The position numbers and the translations under genes were made by a program. Shown one piece after another: positions 1 through 6,444 of a stretch of DNA of 15,682 nucleotides. Positions within the stretch are counted from its first letter, which is position 1. Each line of letters starts with the position of its first letter. Origin of the DNA: Acholeplasmataceae bacterium UBA5617 (GTDB lineage: Bacteria; Bacillota_I; Bacilli_A; Acholeplasmatales; Acholeplasmataceae); assembly GCA_002424575.1 (NCBI GenBank), contig DIKN01000055.1:1-15682 (forward strand), given 5' to 3'. A model generated the notes under the pieces. It was not told where the DNA came from, made no database searches, and saw only the letters and a list, made by a program, of their open reading frames with translations.

Positions 1-1785
1 ACGCTTGGGTAAAATATCTTTTTGATACTTTTTCGTTTGCTTTTCAAATAAGAAATGTGAAGGCATGCTGACAACGCGAACATCAAGACCCTTCTGTTTA
101 AGAAGAGCTTGCGTTTGGATTGCAAGATCGACTTCAGATCCACTCGCCAATAATATACCATCCAATTTCGATGTTTCACGCGATACGATATAGGCTCCTC
201 TTGAAACACCATCGACACTCGTCGTTGAATAATTATTGACATTTTGACGGGTCAAGATGATAACTGTTGGAGTAGATTGGGATTCCATTGCAATTTTCCA
301 TGCCGCAAATGTTTCATTTGTATCTGCGGGGCGTATCGTGTTGAGATTGGGGATTGCACGCAAACCCGCGAGTTGCTCAATGGGTTGATGGGTAGGCCCA
401 TCTTCACCTACAGCAATCGTATCATGAGAGAAAACAAAAATGGAAGGAATTTGCATAATTGCAGCTAATCGTAGAGTTGGCTTCATGTAATCGCTAAAAA
501 CGAAGAAAGCTCCTCCAAAAGCTTTTAGTCCACCGTGCAATACCATACCATTAATGATAGCCCCCATGGCATGTTCTCTAACACCAAAATTGATGTTTCG
601 TCCTAAACGATTGAGTTTGTCGTAATGTCCATCAGCGCCTTTGGCTTTGGTTGATGCTGTTAAATCAGCTGAACCTCCAATAAGATTTGGATATTTTGAT
701 GATAATTTTGCAAGAATTTTTCCGCTAACATTGCGTGTTGCTTCTTTTGGACCCTGTATTTCTTGCTGATAATCCTCAACATTGATGTGAATGTCTTGAT
801 TGATAAATGAGTTGAGAAGTGTAGATTCATTAGGGTGGATTTCTTGATATTTTTTCAGTAACTCGTTCCACTTTCTATAAGCGCGTTGTCCTCGTAAAGT
901 AACTTTTTTTCTAAAATGATCATAGATTTCTTGAGGAATACTGAAAGGTACTTCATTCCAACCTAAGTTTTCGCGTAGTTTCTTAGCTTCTTCAATACCA
1001 ATCGGCGCACCATGAACTTTGCTTGTACCTTGAACTGATGTTCCAAAACCAATGATCGTTTTGACTTCAATAATTGAAGGTTGATCCATTGCTTTTTTCG
1101 CTTTATTAATCGCACGATTAATTGATGAAAGGTCTTGTCCATCATTAACACGTTGGTAATGCCAACCCATAGCTTCAAATTTCTTTTGATGATTTTCACT
1201 ATATGCAAGTGATACTTTACCATCAAGTTGTATATCATTTGAATCGAAGAGAACAATGAGTTTTCCGAGTCCTAAATGACCTGCTAGACTCATAGCTTCC
1301 ATAGCAACACCTTCTTGAAGGTCGCCATCTCCACAAATCACATATGTGTAGTGATCAAAAATGGGGAAATTCTCTTTATTAAAGCGAGCTGCGAGATGCG
1401 ATTCAGCGATTGCCATACCAACTGCATTCGAAATGCCTTGGCCAAGAGGACCGCTTGTGGTTTCGACACCTTCTGTGTGACCATATTCGGGATGACCCGG
1501 TGTATTACCGATTTGGCGGAAACGCTTTAAATCATCCATGCTGATTTTATATCCGATGAAATGATTGAGTGCATAAAGCAACATTGAACCGTGTCCCGCA
1601 GACAAAATAAAGCGATCACGGTTAATCCATGAGGTATCTTTGACGTTTACATTCAGGTGCTCAGTAAAAAGCTGATATGCCATTGGTGCAGCACCTAAGA
1701 CGATGCCTGGATGACCACTATTGGCTTGGTTAATTGCGTCAACTCCTAAGATGCGAATAGCATTAATTGCTTGTGTTTGAATCAT
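1..1785 (-). CDS. tkt: Transketolase, partial (C-terminus beyond window)
   Basis: Thiamine-diphosphate enzyme that moves two-carbon ketol units between sugar phosphates in the non-oxidative pentose phosphate pathway; cytosolic. The reading frame is open from the ATG at 1785 to the window edge, 595 codons. The family is usually about 660 residues, so roughly 65-70 C-terminal residues are missing. Visible landmarks: GHPG (His25), SAGHGS (His65), PGHPE (His98) and GPLGQG in the N-terminal domain; the ThDP/metal motif GDGD at 152-155 with Asn183 in DSNDIQLDG; FGVREHAM with the catalytic Glu at about 404 in the pyrimidine domain. I checked the frame at three distant places and saw no frameshift. 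The start is preceded by AGAGGA at good spacing and overlaps the end of the 216-aa membrane protein gene by 23 bp, so the two are probably co-transcribed and translationally coupled. Confidence 0.97.
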   Translation of the reverse strand, partial: MIQTQAINAIRILGVDAINQANSGHPGIVLGAAPMAYQLFTEHLNVNVKDTSWINRDRFILSAGHGSMLLYALNHFIGYKISMDDLKRFRQIGNTPGHPEYGHTEGVETTSGPLGQGISNAVGMAIAESHLAARFNKENFPIFDHYTYVICGDGDLQEGVAMEAMSLAGHLGLGKLIVLFDSNDIQLDGKVSLAYSENHQKKFEAMGWHYQRVNDGQDLSSINRAINKAKKAMDQPSIIEVKTIIGFGTSVQGTSKVHGAPIGIEEAKKLRENLGWNEVPFSIPQEIYDHFRKKVTLRGQRAYRKWNELLKKYQEIHPNESTLLNSFINQDIHINVEDYQQEIQGPKEATRNVSGKILAKLSSKYPNLIGGSADLTASTKAKGADGHYDKLNRLGRNINFGVREHAMGAIINGMVLHGGLKAFGGAFFVFSDYMKPTLRLAAIMQIPSIFVFSHDTIAVGEDGPTHQPIEQLAGLRAIPNLNTIRPADTNETFAAWKIAMESQSTPTVIILTRQNVNNYSTTSVDGVSRGAYIVSRETSKLDGILLASGSEVDLAIQTQALLKQKGLDVRVVSMPSHFLFEKQTKKYQKDILPKR

Positions 1786-2413
1786 CTTTCTTATCCTCTT
1801 TCGCATCTATTTGTTGATGCTCTTGTTCTGGCTGTGTAACATCTTGAGCTGTTTCATCTTGAAATTTGAAATAATCATGATAATGGTCTTCTTGAGCCTT
1901 GACAAGTGTTTCAAAGTTTTCGTTTCCCATGTGGGCGCGAATTAAATCTTGAGCTCGCAAATTTTCATCGCGAACCTTCTTATTGACAATACGCCCTTGA
2001 ACCATGTTGGAAATAACGACTAAAACAATCATACCCAGCAATATTTGTAGGGTATAATCTTTAAAAAGGAATGTCGCAAGTCCCGCAATGACTACATATA
2101 AAAATAGGGTTGGTATGATAAAATACATGTTAATTTTGCGGCTGATGCCACTGACGTTTTCTAGAAAATTGAGCCAAATTTTATTGACTTCTGCTTCGTA
2201 GAATGGTTGAAGTGCTTCATAATACTTCTTCTCGATTAAAACACGGTAATTCTGTCCGTCTGAAGTCCAAATGGCAAAACGTCCACGACTTGCATATTGG
2301 AATAAAAAGGGTGTATCGTTCATGTAGTGAAATTCTATCACTTTACCATCAATCTCTTGTGTTAAGAAAGGTTCACTGGTCAATTGACGGTATACTTTTA
2401 AGTTTAATTTCAT
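1763..2413 (-). CDS. Unrecognised two-TM membrane protein, 216 aa
   Basis: I do not recognise this protein and propose no function. Residues 1-95 form a soluble-looking domain rich in aromatic and charged residues (FHYMNDTPFLFQYASRGRF at about 28-46, then WTSDGQNYRVLIEKKYY). Two hydrophobic segments follow at about 97-117 and 121-140, joined by a very short KDY turn, which suggests a hairpin with both ends on the same side, probably cytosolic. Residues 141-185 are charged and likely helical. The tail from about 186 to 216 is acidic and rich in Gln, Asp and Lys, so probably disordered. The ATG is preceded by GGAGG nine bases upstream, and an extended -10 promoter lies just above that. Its 3' end overlaps tkt by 23 bp. 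The long frame, strong RBS and plausible membrane topology support a real gene. Confidence 0.85.
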   Translation of the reverse strand: MKLNLKVYRQLTSEPFLTQEIDGKVIEFHYMNDTPFLFQYASRGRFAIWTSDGQNYRVLIEKKYYEALQPFYEAEVNKIWLNFLENVSGISRKINMYFIIPTLFLYVVIAGLATFLFKDYTLQILLGMIVLVVISNMVQGRIVNKKVRDENLRAQDLIRAHMGNENFETLVKAQEDHYHDYFKFQDETAQDVTQPEQEHQQIDAKEDKKDDSNTSN

Positions 2414-2436
2414 CGGTTATTACCTCCATTATTTTT

Positions 2437-2445
2437 ATTATATCA
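2437..2445 (-). promoter_or_regulatory. Extended -10 promoter for membrane protein-tkt unit
   Basis: The minus strand reads TGATATAAT, a perfect -10 hexamer with the TGN extension. No good -35 is present at 17-18 bp; that position falls inside an inverted repeat (2455-2479). Transcription would start near 2430, leaving a short leader that contains the GGAGG at 2423-2427. Confidence 0.6.
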
Positions 2446-2454
2446 TCACTCAAG

Positions 2455-2479
2455 ATGTTTCATAGAATATGTGAAACAT
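2455..2479. repeat. 8-bp inverted repeat between SRP RNA and promoter
   Basis: ATGTTTCA and TGAAACAT flank a 9-nt spacer. It lies downstream of the SRP RNA 3' end and covers the expected -35 position of the 2437-2445 promoter. No U-tract follows on the minus strand (the next bases are CTTGAG), so it is a poor intrinsic terminator. It could be an operator or a 3' stabilising hairpin of the SRP RNA precursor. Confidence 0.45.
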
Positions 2480-2486
2480 TGAAAAT

Positions 2487-2590
2487 CCCCATCAAGCATC
2501 ATCACCCACATAGTCAACAAGCTTATGGCTGCTTCAATCAAGACCTGACCAGGTTCACATGCGACTATTGAATGATGATGCTTGATGGGG
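2487..2590 (-). ncRNA. ffs: Small signal recognition particle RNA (4.5S-type)
   Basis: RNA core of the signal recognition particle, which binds Ffh (SRP54) and targets nascent membrane and secreted proteins to the membrane. The minus strand carries the conserved helix 8 signature: GAACCTGGTCAGGTC on the 5' side and GAAGCAGCCATAAGC on the 3' side. The ends form a perfect 18-bp stem (2590-2573 with 2504-2487), and a further inner ATAGTC/GACTAT pairing is visible. The length of about 104 nt fits the small bacterial form without an Alu domain. It begins only 8 nt after the tadA stop; the tadA-SRP RNA order matches Bacillus subtilis, where scr lies between tadA and dnaX. An AATAAT at 2598-2603 (minus strand), overlapping the tadA stop, is a weak -10 candidate; otherwise it is processed from the tadA transcript. 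The apical loop is unusual, see findings. End points are taken from the stem, so true ends may differ by a few bases. Confidence 0.93.
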
Positions 2591-2598
2591 AATTCGGA

Positions 2599-3066
2599 TT
2601 ATTTTTCGCGTAATTTCTTAAAGAAAGATTTAATAATCTGCTGACACTCATTTGCAAGCAAGCCCGATTCAACATGAATCGAGTGATTAAATGGAATATC
2701 AAGTAAACGTGTGACACTCTCAACTGCACCCGCTTTGGGATCTGTGGTTCCATAGTAAAGATTTTTTATGCGTGACTGAATCATCGCGCCAGCACACATG
2801 GAGCACGGTTCCATTGTAACATAGACGTCACAATCCTCCAAACGCCAGCTTCCAATTTTTTTTGATGCTTTTATCATCGCAAGAAATTCCGCATGTGCAT
2901 GGAAAGCTTGATTCTTTTCCCTTAAATTGTGGGCACGTGCGATGATTTTATCTTGATAGACTACAACAGCACCAACTGGCACTTCATCTTTGATTTCTGC
3001 TTTTGCTGCTTCGCGCAATGCAGCCCGCATAAACTTATACTTTTTTAGGTTTTCCGGGGACTTCAT
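2599..3066 (-). CDS. tadA: tRNA-specific adenosine deaminase
   Basis: Zinc hydrolase of the cytidine/deoxycytidylate deaminase fold that converts the wobble adenosine A34 of tRNA-Arg(ACG) to inosine; cytosolic. With the start at 3066 the protein has 155 residues, close to the 161 of B. subtilis TadA. The active site is complete: HAE with zinc ligand His58 and catalytic Glu60, and [10 protein letters not shown] with zinc ligands Cys88 and Cys91. EVPVGAVVV near the N-terminus and the basic C-terminus SFFKKLREK are also typical. The frame is open to 3192, but the extra residues would only re-read tdk and match nothing in the family. The ATG at 3066 gives the usual short stretch before the conserved MRAAL helix; the ATG at 3030 is possible too. 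Neither has a clear Shine-Dalgarno, so translation is probably coupled to tdk, which it overlaps by 32 bp. Confidence 0.96.
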   Translation of the reverse strand: MKSPENLKKYKFMRAALREAAKAEIKDEVPVGAVVVYQDKIIARAHNLREKNQAFHAHAEFLAMIKASKKIGSWRLEDCDVYVTMEPCSMCAGAMIQSRIKNLYYGTTDPKAGAVESVTRLLDIPFNHSIHVESGLLANECQQIIKSFFKKLREK

Positions 3067-3625
3067 GATAATGTCTTGATCTTGGCTCATAAGATTCATT
3101 GGCTCCAACAAGAATGGTTGGATCAGAATAATGTGCGGGTTTTCCATCGATGATTCGCTGTGTGCGTGTCGCTGGAAGTCCACTCTTAACACAGATTGCT
3201 GTTAGCTTTGTAACAAATTCAGCACGGGCTAGAAGTTCTGGCATGGGACCAAAAGGTTCTCCTCGAAAGTCACGATCAAGTCCACCAACAATAACACGAA
3301 TGCCGCGATCGGCGAGACTTTCAGCAATTTCAACAATTGCATCATCAAAAAATTGAACTTCATCAATGACAACAGCATCTGTATCTGATTTCACATATTG
3401 CATAATTTCCATACTCTTTTCAATAATGATGGAGGGTTTTTTGCTCATGTTATGTGAAACGATTTCTTCAACCGCATAACGTGTGTCTATTTTAGGTTTG
3501 AAAACAAGAACATTTTGTTTTGCATATTCTAATCGTCTAATACGCCGTATCAATTCTTCTGTCTTGCCAGCAAACATAGGCCCACAAACCACTTCGATGA
3601 ATCCATTTTTGTATGTATGATACAT
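3035..3625 (-). CDS. tdk: Thymidine kinase (type II)
   Basis: Phosphorylates thymidine with ATP in pyrimidine salvage; cytosolic, normally tetrameric. The 196 residues show the P-loop GPMFAGKT (15-22), the DEVQFF segment (88-93) with catalytic Glu89, [11 protein letters not shown] (115-125) and the lasso region [14 protein letters not shown] before [14 protein letters not shown]. An upstream in-frame ATG at 3643 exists, but the ATG at 3625 has AAAGGGG eight bases upstream and gives an N-terminus ([11 protein letters not shown]) matching firmicute thymidine kinases. The family's structural zinc site looks mostly lost: the first pair is CVKS (Cys145, Ser148) instead of CxxC, and the second is SRHY (Ser183, Tyr186) instead of CxxH/C. 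The gene lies downstream of rpmE, a common firmicute arrangement, but a terminator separates them; tadA overlaps its 3' end. Confidence 0.97.
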   Translation of the reverse strand: MYHTYKNGFIEVVCGPMFAGKTEELIRRIRRLEYAKQNVLVFKPKIDTRYAVEEIVSHNMSKKPSIIIEKSMEIMQYVKSDTDAVVIDEVQFFDDAIVEIAESLADRGIRVIVGGLDRDFRGEPFGPMPELLARAEFVTKLTAICVKSGLPATRTQRIIDGKPAHYSDPTILVGANESYEPRSRHYHEVPGKPKKV

Positions 3626-3654
3626 GTCAAAATCCCCTTTCATGGCACATGTCT

Positions 3655-3682
3655 AATAAAAAACGTGACGTATGATCACGTT
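3655..3682 (-). terminator. Intrinsic terminator after rpmE
   Basis: On the minus strand, AACGTGA (3682-3676) pairs with TCACGTT (3668-3662) around a 7-nt loop, and a run of T residues follows (TTTTTTATT). It begins 8 nt after the rpmE stop. tdk would need read-through or a promoter of its own, and I see no convincing one in the remaining 30 bp. Confidence 0.8.
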
Positions 3683-3689
3683 GTTTGTT

Positions 3690-3902
3690 TTACTTCTTTT
3701 CGTTCAAACCATAGCGCTTATTAAATTTTTCTACGCGCCCAGCTGCTTGTACAAAGGTTTGTTGACCGGTGTAGAATGGGTGGCAGTGTGAACATGTATC
3801 GATGCGAAGATTATTCGCTGTTGTTCCCACTTCATATTCCGTTCCACATGTAGCACATTTAACCTTATTGACGTAAAACTTGGGGTGAATTCCTGGTTTC
3901 AT
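3690..3902 (-). CDS. rpmE: 50S ribosomal protein L31 (zinc-binding type)
   Basis: Large-subunit ribosomal protein that contributes to the bridge between subunits. The 70 residues start MKPGIHPKFY and carry both cysteine pairs of the zinc-containing (C+) form: CATC at about 26-29 and CSHC at about 47-50, followed by the family signature HPFYTGQQ and the basic tail. The frame is open to an ATG at 3935, but the ATG at 3902 is preceded by GGAAGGAG at ideal spacing and gives the standard L31 N-terminus. It has its own strong promoter (3954-3982), a leader with a small hairpin, and a terminator immediately downstream, so it probably forms a single-gene transcript with partial read-through into tdk. 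Confidence 0.98.
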   Translation of the reverse strand: MKPGIHPKFYVNKVKCATCGTEYEVGTTANNLRIDTCSHCHPFYTGQQTFVQAAGRVEKFNKRYGLNEKK

Positions 3903-3947
3903 ATGTTTTCTCCTTCCGCCATGACAACGTGTCATAGTAAGTTTTGC
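3903..3947 (-). promoter_or_regulatory. rpmE leader with small hairpin (possible L31 autoregulation)
   Basis: Between the predicted start of transcription (about 3947) and the rpmE start codon lie about 45 nt. They hold a 6-bp inverted repeat, ATGACA-cgt-TGTCAT (3935-3921), directly before the Shine-Dalgarno GGAAGGAG. L31 genes of several phyla, including Firmicutes, are known to have short structured autoregulatory leaders. Whether this one belongs to that class is inference from position and size only. Confidence 0.4.
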
Positions 3948-3953
3948 GCAATC

Positions 3954-3982
3954 ATTATATCATCCAACATAGGAATAATCAA
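3954..3982 (-). promoter_or_regulatory. Sigma-A-type promoter of rpmE
   Basis: The minus strand has TTGATT (3982-3977), a 17-bp spacer and TATAAT (3959-3954), with a TGA extension just before the -10. This is the best housekeeping promoter in the window. It lies in the gap downstream of the Gx-transporter gene. Confidence 0.85.
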
Positions 3983-4004
3983 GTCATAAAAATGAATTTA
4001 CTTA

Positions 4005-4514
4005 TTAAATCAAGTCACGATTCCATGTTTGCCAAATTTTTAGAAAACGCTGTGTAATTAAACCCGTGACAACACCCGCGGGAATGCTCAGGAAAAGCAT
4101 AATAGGTAAATAGAGAACAATCGCTGTACTACCAATGACGAAATAGCCCCCAATGATTTGACCGATACAGTGAAATACAGAACCGAGAACGCTGACACCA
4201 AGTACTCCAAAAAAATTCGTCTTTTTGAAAAATCCCATGGCAAGTATTGAAAGTATAGCGCCACTCATGCTCATATAAAAGACAGGGCCTAAGAGCTTCC
4301 CTGTAAGAAGTGAGACAAGTATTACGCGCGCGATTGTTAATAAGGATGCATCTTTAAAAGAATAGACATAAAGAACAATCAAAGTTACCACATTGGCAAA
4401 CCCTAATTTTGCTCCCGGAACAGGAATGACGGGAATCGCTGATTCAATTATATTCAAGACAATTGCAATAGCTAAAAAATTAGCCATTAACGTCATCTTC
4501 CGGGTTTTCTTCAT
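4005..4514 (-). CDS. Gx transporter / Hpp synthase I-type membrane protein (EetB-like)
   Basis: Integral membrane protein of 169 residues with about five hydrophobic segments. The segment VPGAKLGFANVVTL (about 33-46), the Arg within the next helix (TIARVILVSLLTGKL) and the GSVFHCIGQIIGGY helix are hallmarks of the family annotated as Gx transporter or heptaprenyl diphosphate synthase component I. Despite that name it resembles a membrane transporter fold, not an isoprenyl synthase. In the Listeria extracellular electron transfer locus the equivalent protein is EetB, encoded next to EetA; here the same pair follows apbE. The ATG lacks a clear Shine-Dalgarno and lies 6 bp after the upstream stop, so translational coupling is likely. 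No terminator is evident before the rpmE promoter. Family assignment is confident; the electron-transfer role is inferred from context. Confidence 0.85.
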   Translation of the reverse strand: MKKTRKMTLMANFLAIAIVLNIIESAIPVIPVPGAKLGFANVVTLIVLYVYSFKDASLLTIARVILVSLLTGKLLGPVFYMSMSGAILSILAMGFFKKTNFFGVLGVSVLGSVFHCIGQIIGGYFVIGSTAIVLYLPIMLFLSIPAGVVTGLITQRFLKIWQTWNRDLI

Positions 4515-4520
4515 GGTCTA

Positions 4521-4994
4521 TTAAACTGTGAAATCACCCTGATCCGTGACAAACTCAACGCGTATGCGATTGGGTAGACAAATCAGCGGAAATCCAGTTG
4601 ATTCTCCTTCTCTACTACAAATGTTGTTGGGGCTTTTTTCTTCGATAATTTGAACACTGCGTCGTCCATAATCATAGCTTATGACAACTATTTGGCGCAC
4701 ACCATTGATGGTGTAATCACCTAATAAAGTGATGGTTCTTTGTTCTTCATCAATGATTGGATAACTCTCGGAAATCCCATCAGGAAGCGATTGATCGTGA
4801 TGTCTTGTTATCTTTTGTTTTGTAAAATCAATGGTCACAATGGGGTCGCTTGATGTCCCATAATAAATGTTTGCCAATGCTGCATCATCGCGAAACGCAA
4901 GTAATCGAAACATCAGAAAAGCTCCTCCTAAAAGGATGAATAGAAGCCCTACTAAGATGAGATCTCTTTTCTTTTGCTTTGATGCTTGCATCAT
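4521..4994 (-). CDS. NusG domain II-containing protein (EetA-like)
   Basis: 157-residue protein with a cytosolic basic N-terminus (KQKKR), one membrane segment at about 12-32 and an exported domain of about 120 residues. The C-terminal part shows the NusG domain II pattern: IDEEQRTITLLGDYT-like strands, then NNICSREG (Cys126) and PLICLPNRIRVEF (Cys139), the usual conserved C...ICLPN arrangement. Despite its name the family is not a transcription factor. In Listeria the same pair (EetA, EetB) is needed for extracellular electron transfer and is encoded beside an FMN transferase. Here the ATG overlaps the apbE stop (ATGA) and has GAGGAG eight bases upstream, so expression is coupled to apbE. 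The two exported cysteines could form a disulphide. The role in electron transfer is inferred. Confidence 0.85.
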   Translation of the reverse strand: MMQASKQKKRDLILVGLLFILLGGAFLMFRLLAFRDDAALANIYYGTSSDPIVTIDFTKQKITRHHDQSLPDGISESYPIIDEEQRTITLLGDYTINGVRQIVVISYDYGRRSVQIIEEKSPNNICSREGESTGFPLICLPNRIRVEFVTDQGDFTV

Positions 4995-6067
4995 CGATCG
5001 TACTCCTCAAAGACGGTATCTTTTAGAAATGACGTAACTGTTTCATCGTAATTGAACCGAATAACTTCAAGATTACTCGTTGCTTGCAGTGATGTTAAAA
5101 AGGAATCAAATTCTGCAACCGGCATGGAAAACAGCGCTGTAGAGAGTGCATCCAAAAGGCCGGCATCGCTTCCTATAACTGTTACCGTATGATAATAATG
5201 GGCTGGCATTTTCGTTTTGGGTGAAATAACATGATGATATCGTAATCCTTGATAGAGTGCATATTGTTCAAAATTTCCACTTGTATTGATCGCGACATTT
5301 TTCACATAAATCATACCATATACACCTGTTGGTGCAACGGGATTCGCCAAAGACACATGGTATAATCTTGTATTTCTATTATAATTTTGAGCGACTGAAA
5401 TGGAGCTACTTCCAGCTGTGATGGAAAAATATTCAACACCTTCTTCGATTAAGTAATCGTAGACTAGTTGTGTTGCATAACCTTTTGATAAAGCTCCTAA
5501 ATCAAGTTTTACATCTTCATGTGTTAAACGAATGTAGTATTTTCCATCAGTTTCAGTTAAGACAAAAGGTTCTTCCACTACATCGATTTTTTCAAGATCT
5601 TCCAAGATTTTACTGAAGACTGCTTCGGGTATTTCATTGTGCATATAATGATCAACATCATTCAAAATAACATCTTTCCATATATCCACCATTTTACCGA
5701 TTGAAATATCAAAATAACCATTTGTTAATTCTTTAATTTCTTCAGCTCTCTTCAATAATTCAAAGAGTTCGCGATCAATTTCAATCGTTTCTTGGATTCT
5801 CCCGTTGATGCTAAAAAGATTTTCTTTATAGCCTGAGTTCACAGATAGCGGTGCATAATTGTTGGATAGTTCATGATATTTGCGATAAATATTTTCGATA
5901 TCGCTTTTATACTGATTAGCTTGTTCATCGTTTTCAGCAAAAAGACTGATACTGATGAATGTATCCATATAATCATAAAAATTATAGTTGTATCCCTTTG
6001 GTTTTGTGCACGATGTAGCAAAAACAGCAAAAAGGATGAGTAAAACCAATAATAACCCCTTTTTCAT
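4991..6067 (-). CDS. apbE: FAD:protein FMN transferase lipoprotein
   Basis: Transfers FMN from FAD to a Thr/Ser of exported flavoproteins, forming the phosphoester-linked FMN of RnfG and RnfD; acts outside the membrane. The 358 residues begin with a lipoprotein signal peptide (lipobox ending at Cys20). Family landmarks: GALSKGYA (191-198), ITAGSSS (216-222, where NAGG is usual), a YHHVISPKT segment (277-285) and DALSTALF (306-313), whose Asp306 and Thr310 match the metal-binding pair. Two positions differ from the usual HHIxDPKTG: Ser for the Asp (282) and Lys for the Gly (286). The start has GAGGAG six bases upstream. It follows rnfB, with a weak terminator between them, and overlaps the EetA-like gene by 4 bp. 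Its likely substrates, RnfD and two RnfG proteins, are encoded just upstream. Confidence 0.95.
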   Translation of the reverse strand: MKKGLLLVLLILFAVFATSCTKPKGYNYNFYDYMDTFISISLFAENDEQANQYKSDIENIYRKYHELSNNYAPLSVNSGYKENLFSINGRIQETIEIDRELFELLKRAEEIKELTNGYFDISIGKMVDIWKDVILNDVDHYMHNEIPEAVFSKILEDLEKIDVVEEPFVLTETDGKYYIRLTHEDVKLDLGALSKGYATQLVYDYLIEEGVEYFSITAGSSSISVAQNYNRNTRLYHVSLANPVAPTGVYGMIYVKNVAINTSGNFEQYALYQGLRYHHVISPKTKMPAHYYHTVTVIGSDAGLLDALSTALFSMPVAEFDSFLTSLQATSNLEVIRFNYDETVTSFLKDTVFEEYDR

Positions 6068-6102
6068 GGGTATCTCCTCAATTCAAATTGTGATTGTATA
6101 AA

Positions 6103-6128
6103 GTAAAGAAAAGGACAATGAATGTCCT
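6103..6128 (-). terminator. Weak terminator/attenuator between rnfB and apbE
   Basis: On the minus strand AGGACA (6128-6123) pairs with TGTCCT (6117-6112) around a 5-nt loop, followed by TTTTCTTT. The hairpin starts inside the rnfB stop codon. With only six base pairs it probably terminates part of the transcripts, lowering apbE and eetAB-like expression relative to rnf. No convincing new promoter was found before apbE. Confidence 0.6.
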
Positions 6129-6444
6129 AAATCTTCACATCAACGATCGATCCATCGGTATTTGGATGATCTTTAAGGTAAGCAAGAATAGGATTGAAAT
6201 GTTTTTCTGCTTTACCAGGTTTACAGCGAGAAAGGTTTTTAACTTCGCCATTTAAAATACCTGTAGCAAATGCGCGACAACCAGGTGTTCCACATGCACC
6301 ACAGTTATAATTGGGTAGCAGTTTTTCAACACCATCAATTCTTGGATCTTCTTGAACTTGGAGATATTGATTGGCGAGTGATAGGATGATCCCAAGCAAA
6401 ATACCAAGACCACCCAAGATGAGAAAAGGCAGTAAGGCGTCCAT
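6127..6444 (-). CDS. rnfB: RnfB, minimal form (anchor plus one Fe-S domain)
   Basis: RnfB normally receives electrons from ferredoxin and passes them on within the Rnf complex. Here it is only 105 residues: an N-terminal membrane anchor (about 5-26), a linker, and the conserved RnfB Fe-S domain with Cys48, Cys51, Cys56 and Cys74 (NCGACGTPGC, then a Cys before KPGK), which should hold one [4Fe-4S] cluster. The ferredoxin modules that follow in most RnfB proteins, each with CxxCxxCxxxCP, are absent. The stop is followed at once by a hairpin and then apbE, so there is no room for a displaced C-terminal half, and the frame is undamaged; this looks like a natural short form. The start overlaps the preceding gene's stop (TAATG) and has AAGGAGG ten bases upstream. 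Confidence 0.93.
   Translation of the reverse strand: MDALLPFLILGGLGILLGIILSLANQYLQVQEDPRIDGVEKLLPNYNCGACGTPGCRAFATGILNGEVKNLSRCKPGKAEKHFNPILAYLKDHPNTDGSIVDVKI

Noticed and set aside
963..1256. 97-aa minus-strand frame inside the left-end gene
   Set aside because: It is another frame of transketolase, whose ThDP and FGVREHAM motifs are in one continuous frame; the 97-aa product is low-complexity Lys/Leu/Val without family features.
2203..2571. 122-aa plus-strand frame crossing the SRP RNA region
   Set aside because: It runs antisense to the membrane protein gene and the SRP RNA, has no good ribosome site and no recognisable domain.
3067..3192. Longer start for tadA
   Set aside because: The additional residues re-read tdk in another frame and do not resemble TadA N-termini.
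3903..3935. Upstream ATG for rpmE
   Set aside because: It lies inside the leader hairpin, lacks a ribosome site, and would add 11 residues before the standard L31 start.
6127..6444. rnfB as a pseudogene or frameshifted remnant
   Set aside because: All four cysteines, the ribosome site and the coupled start are intact, and the bases after the stop are a terminator-like hairpin with no Cys-rich coding in any frame.
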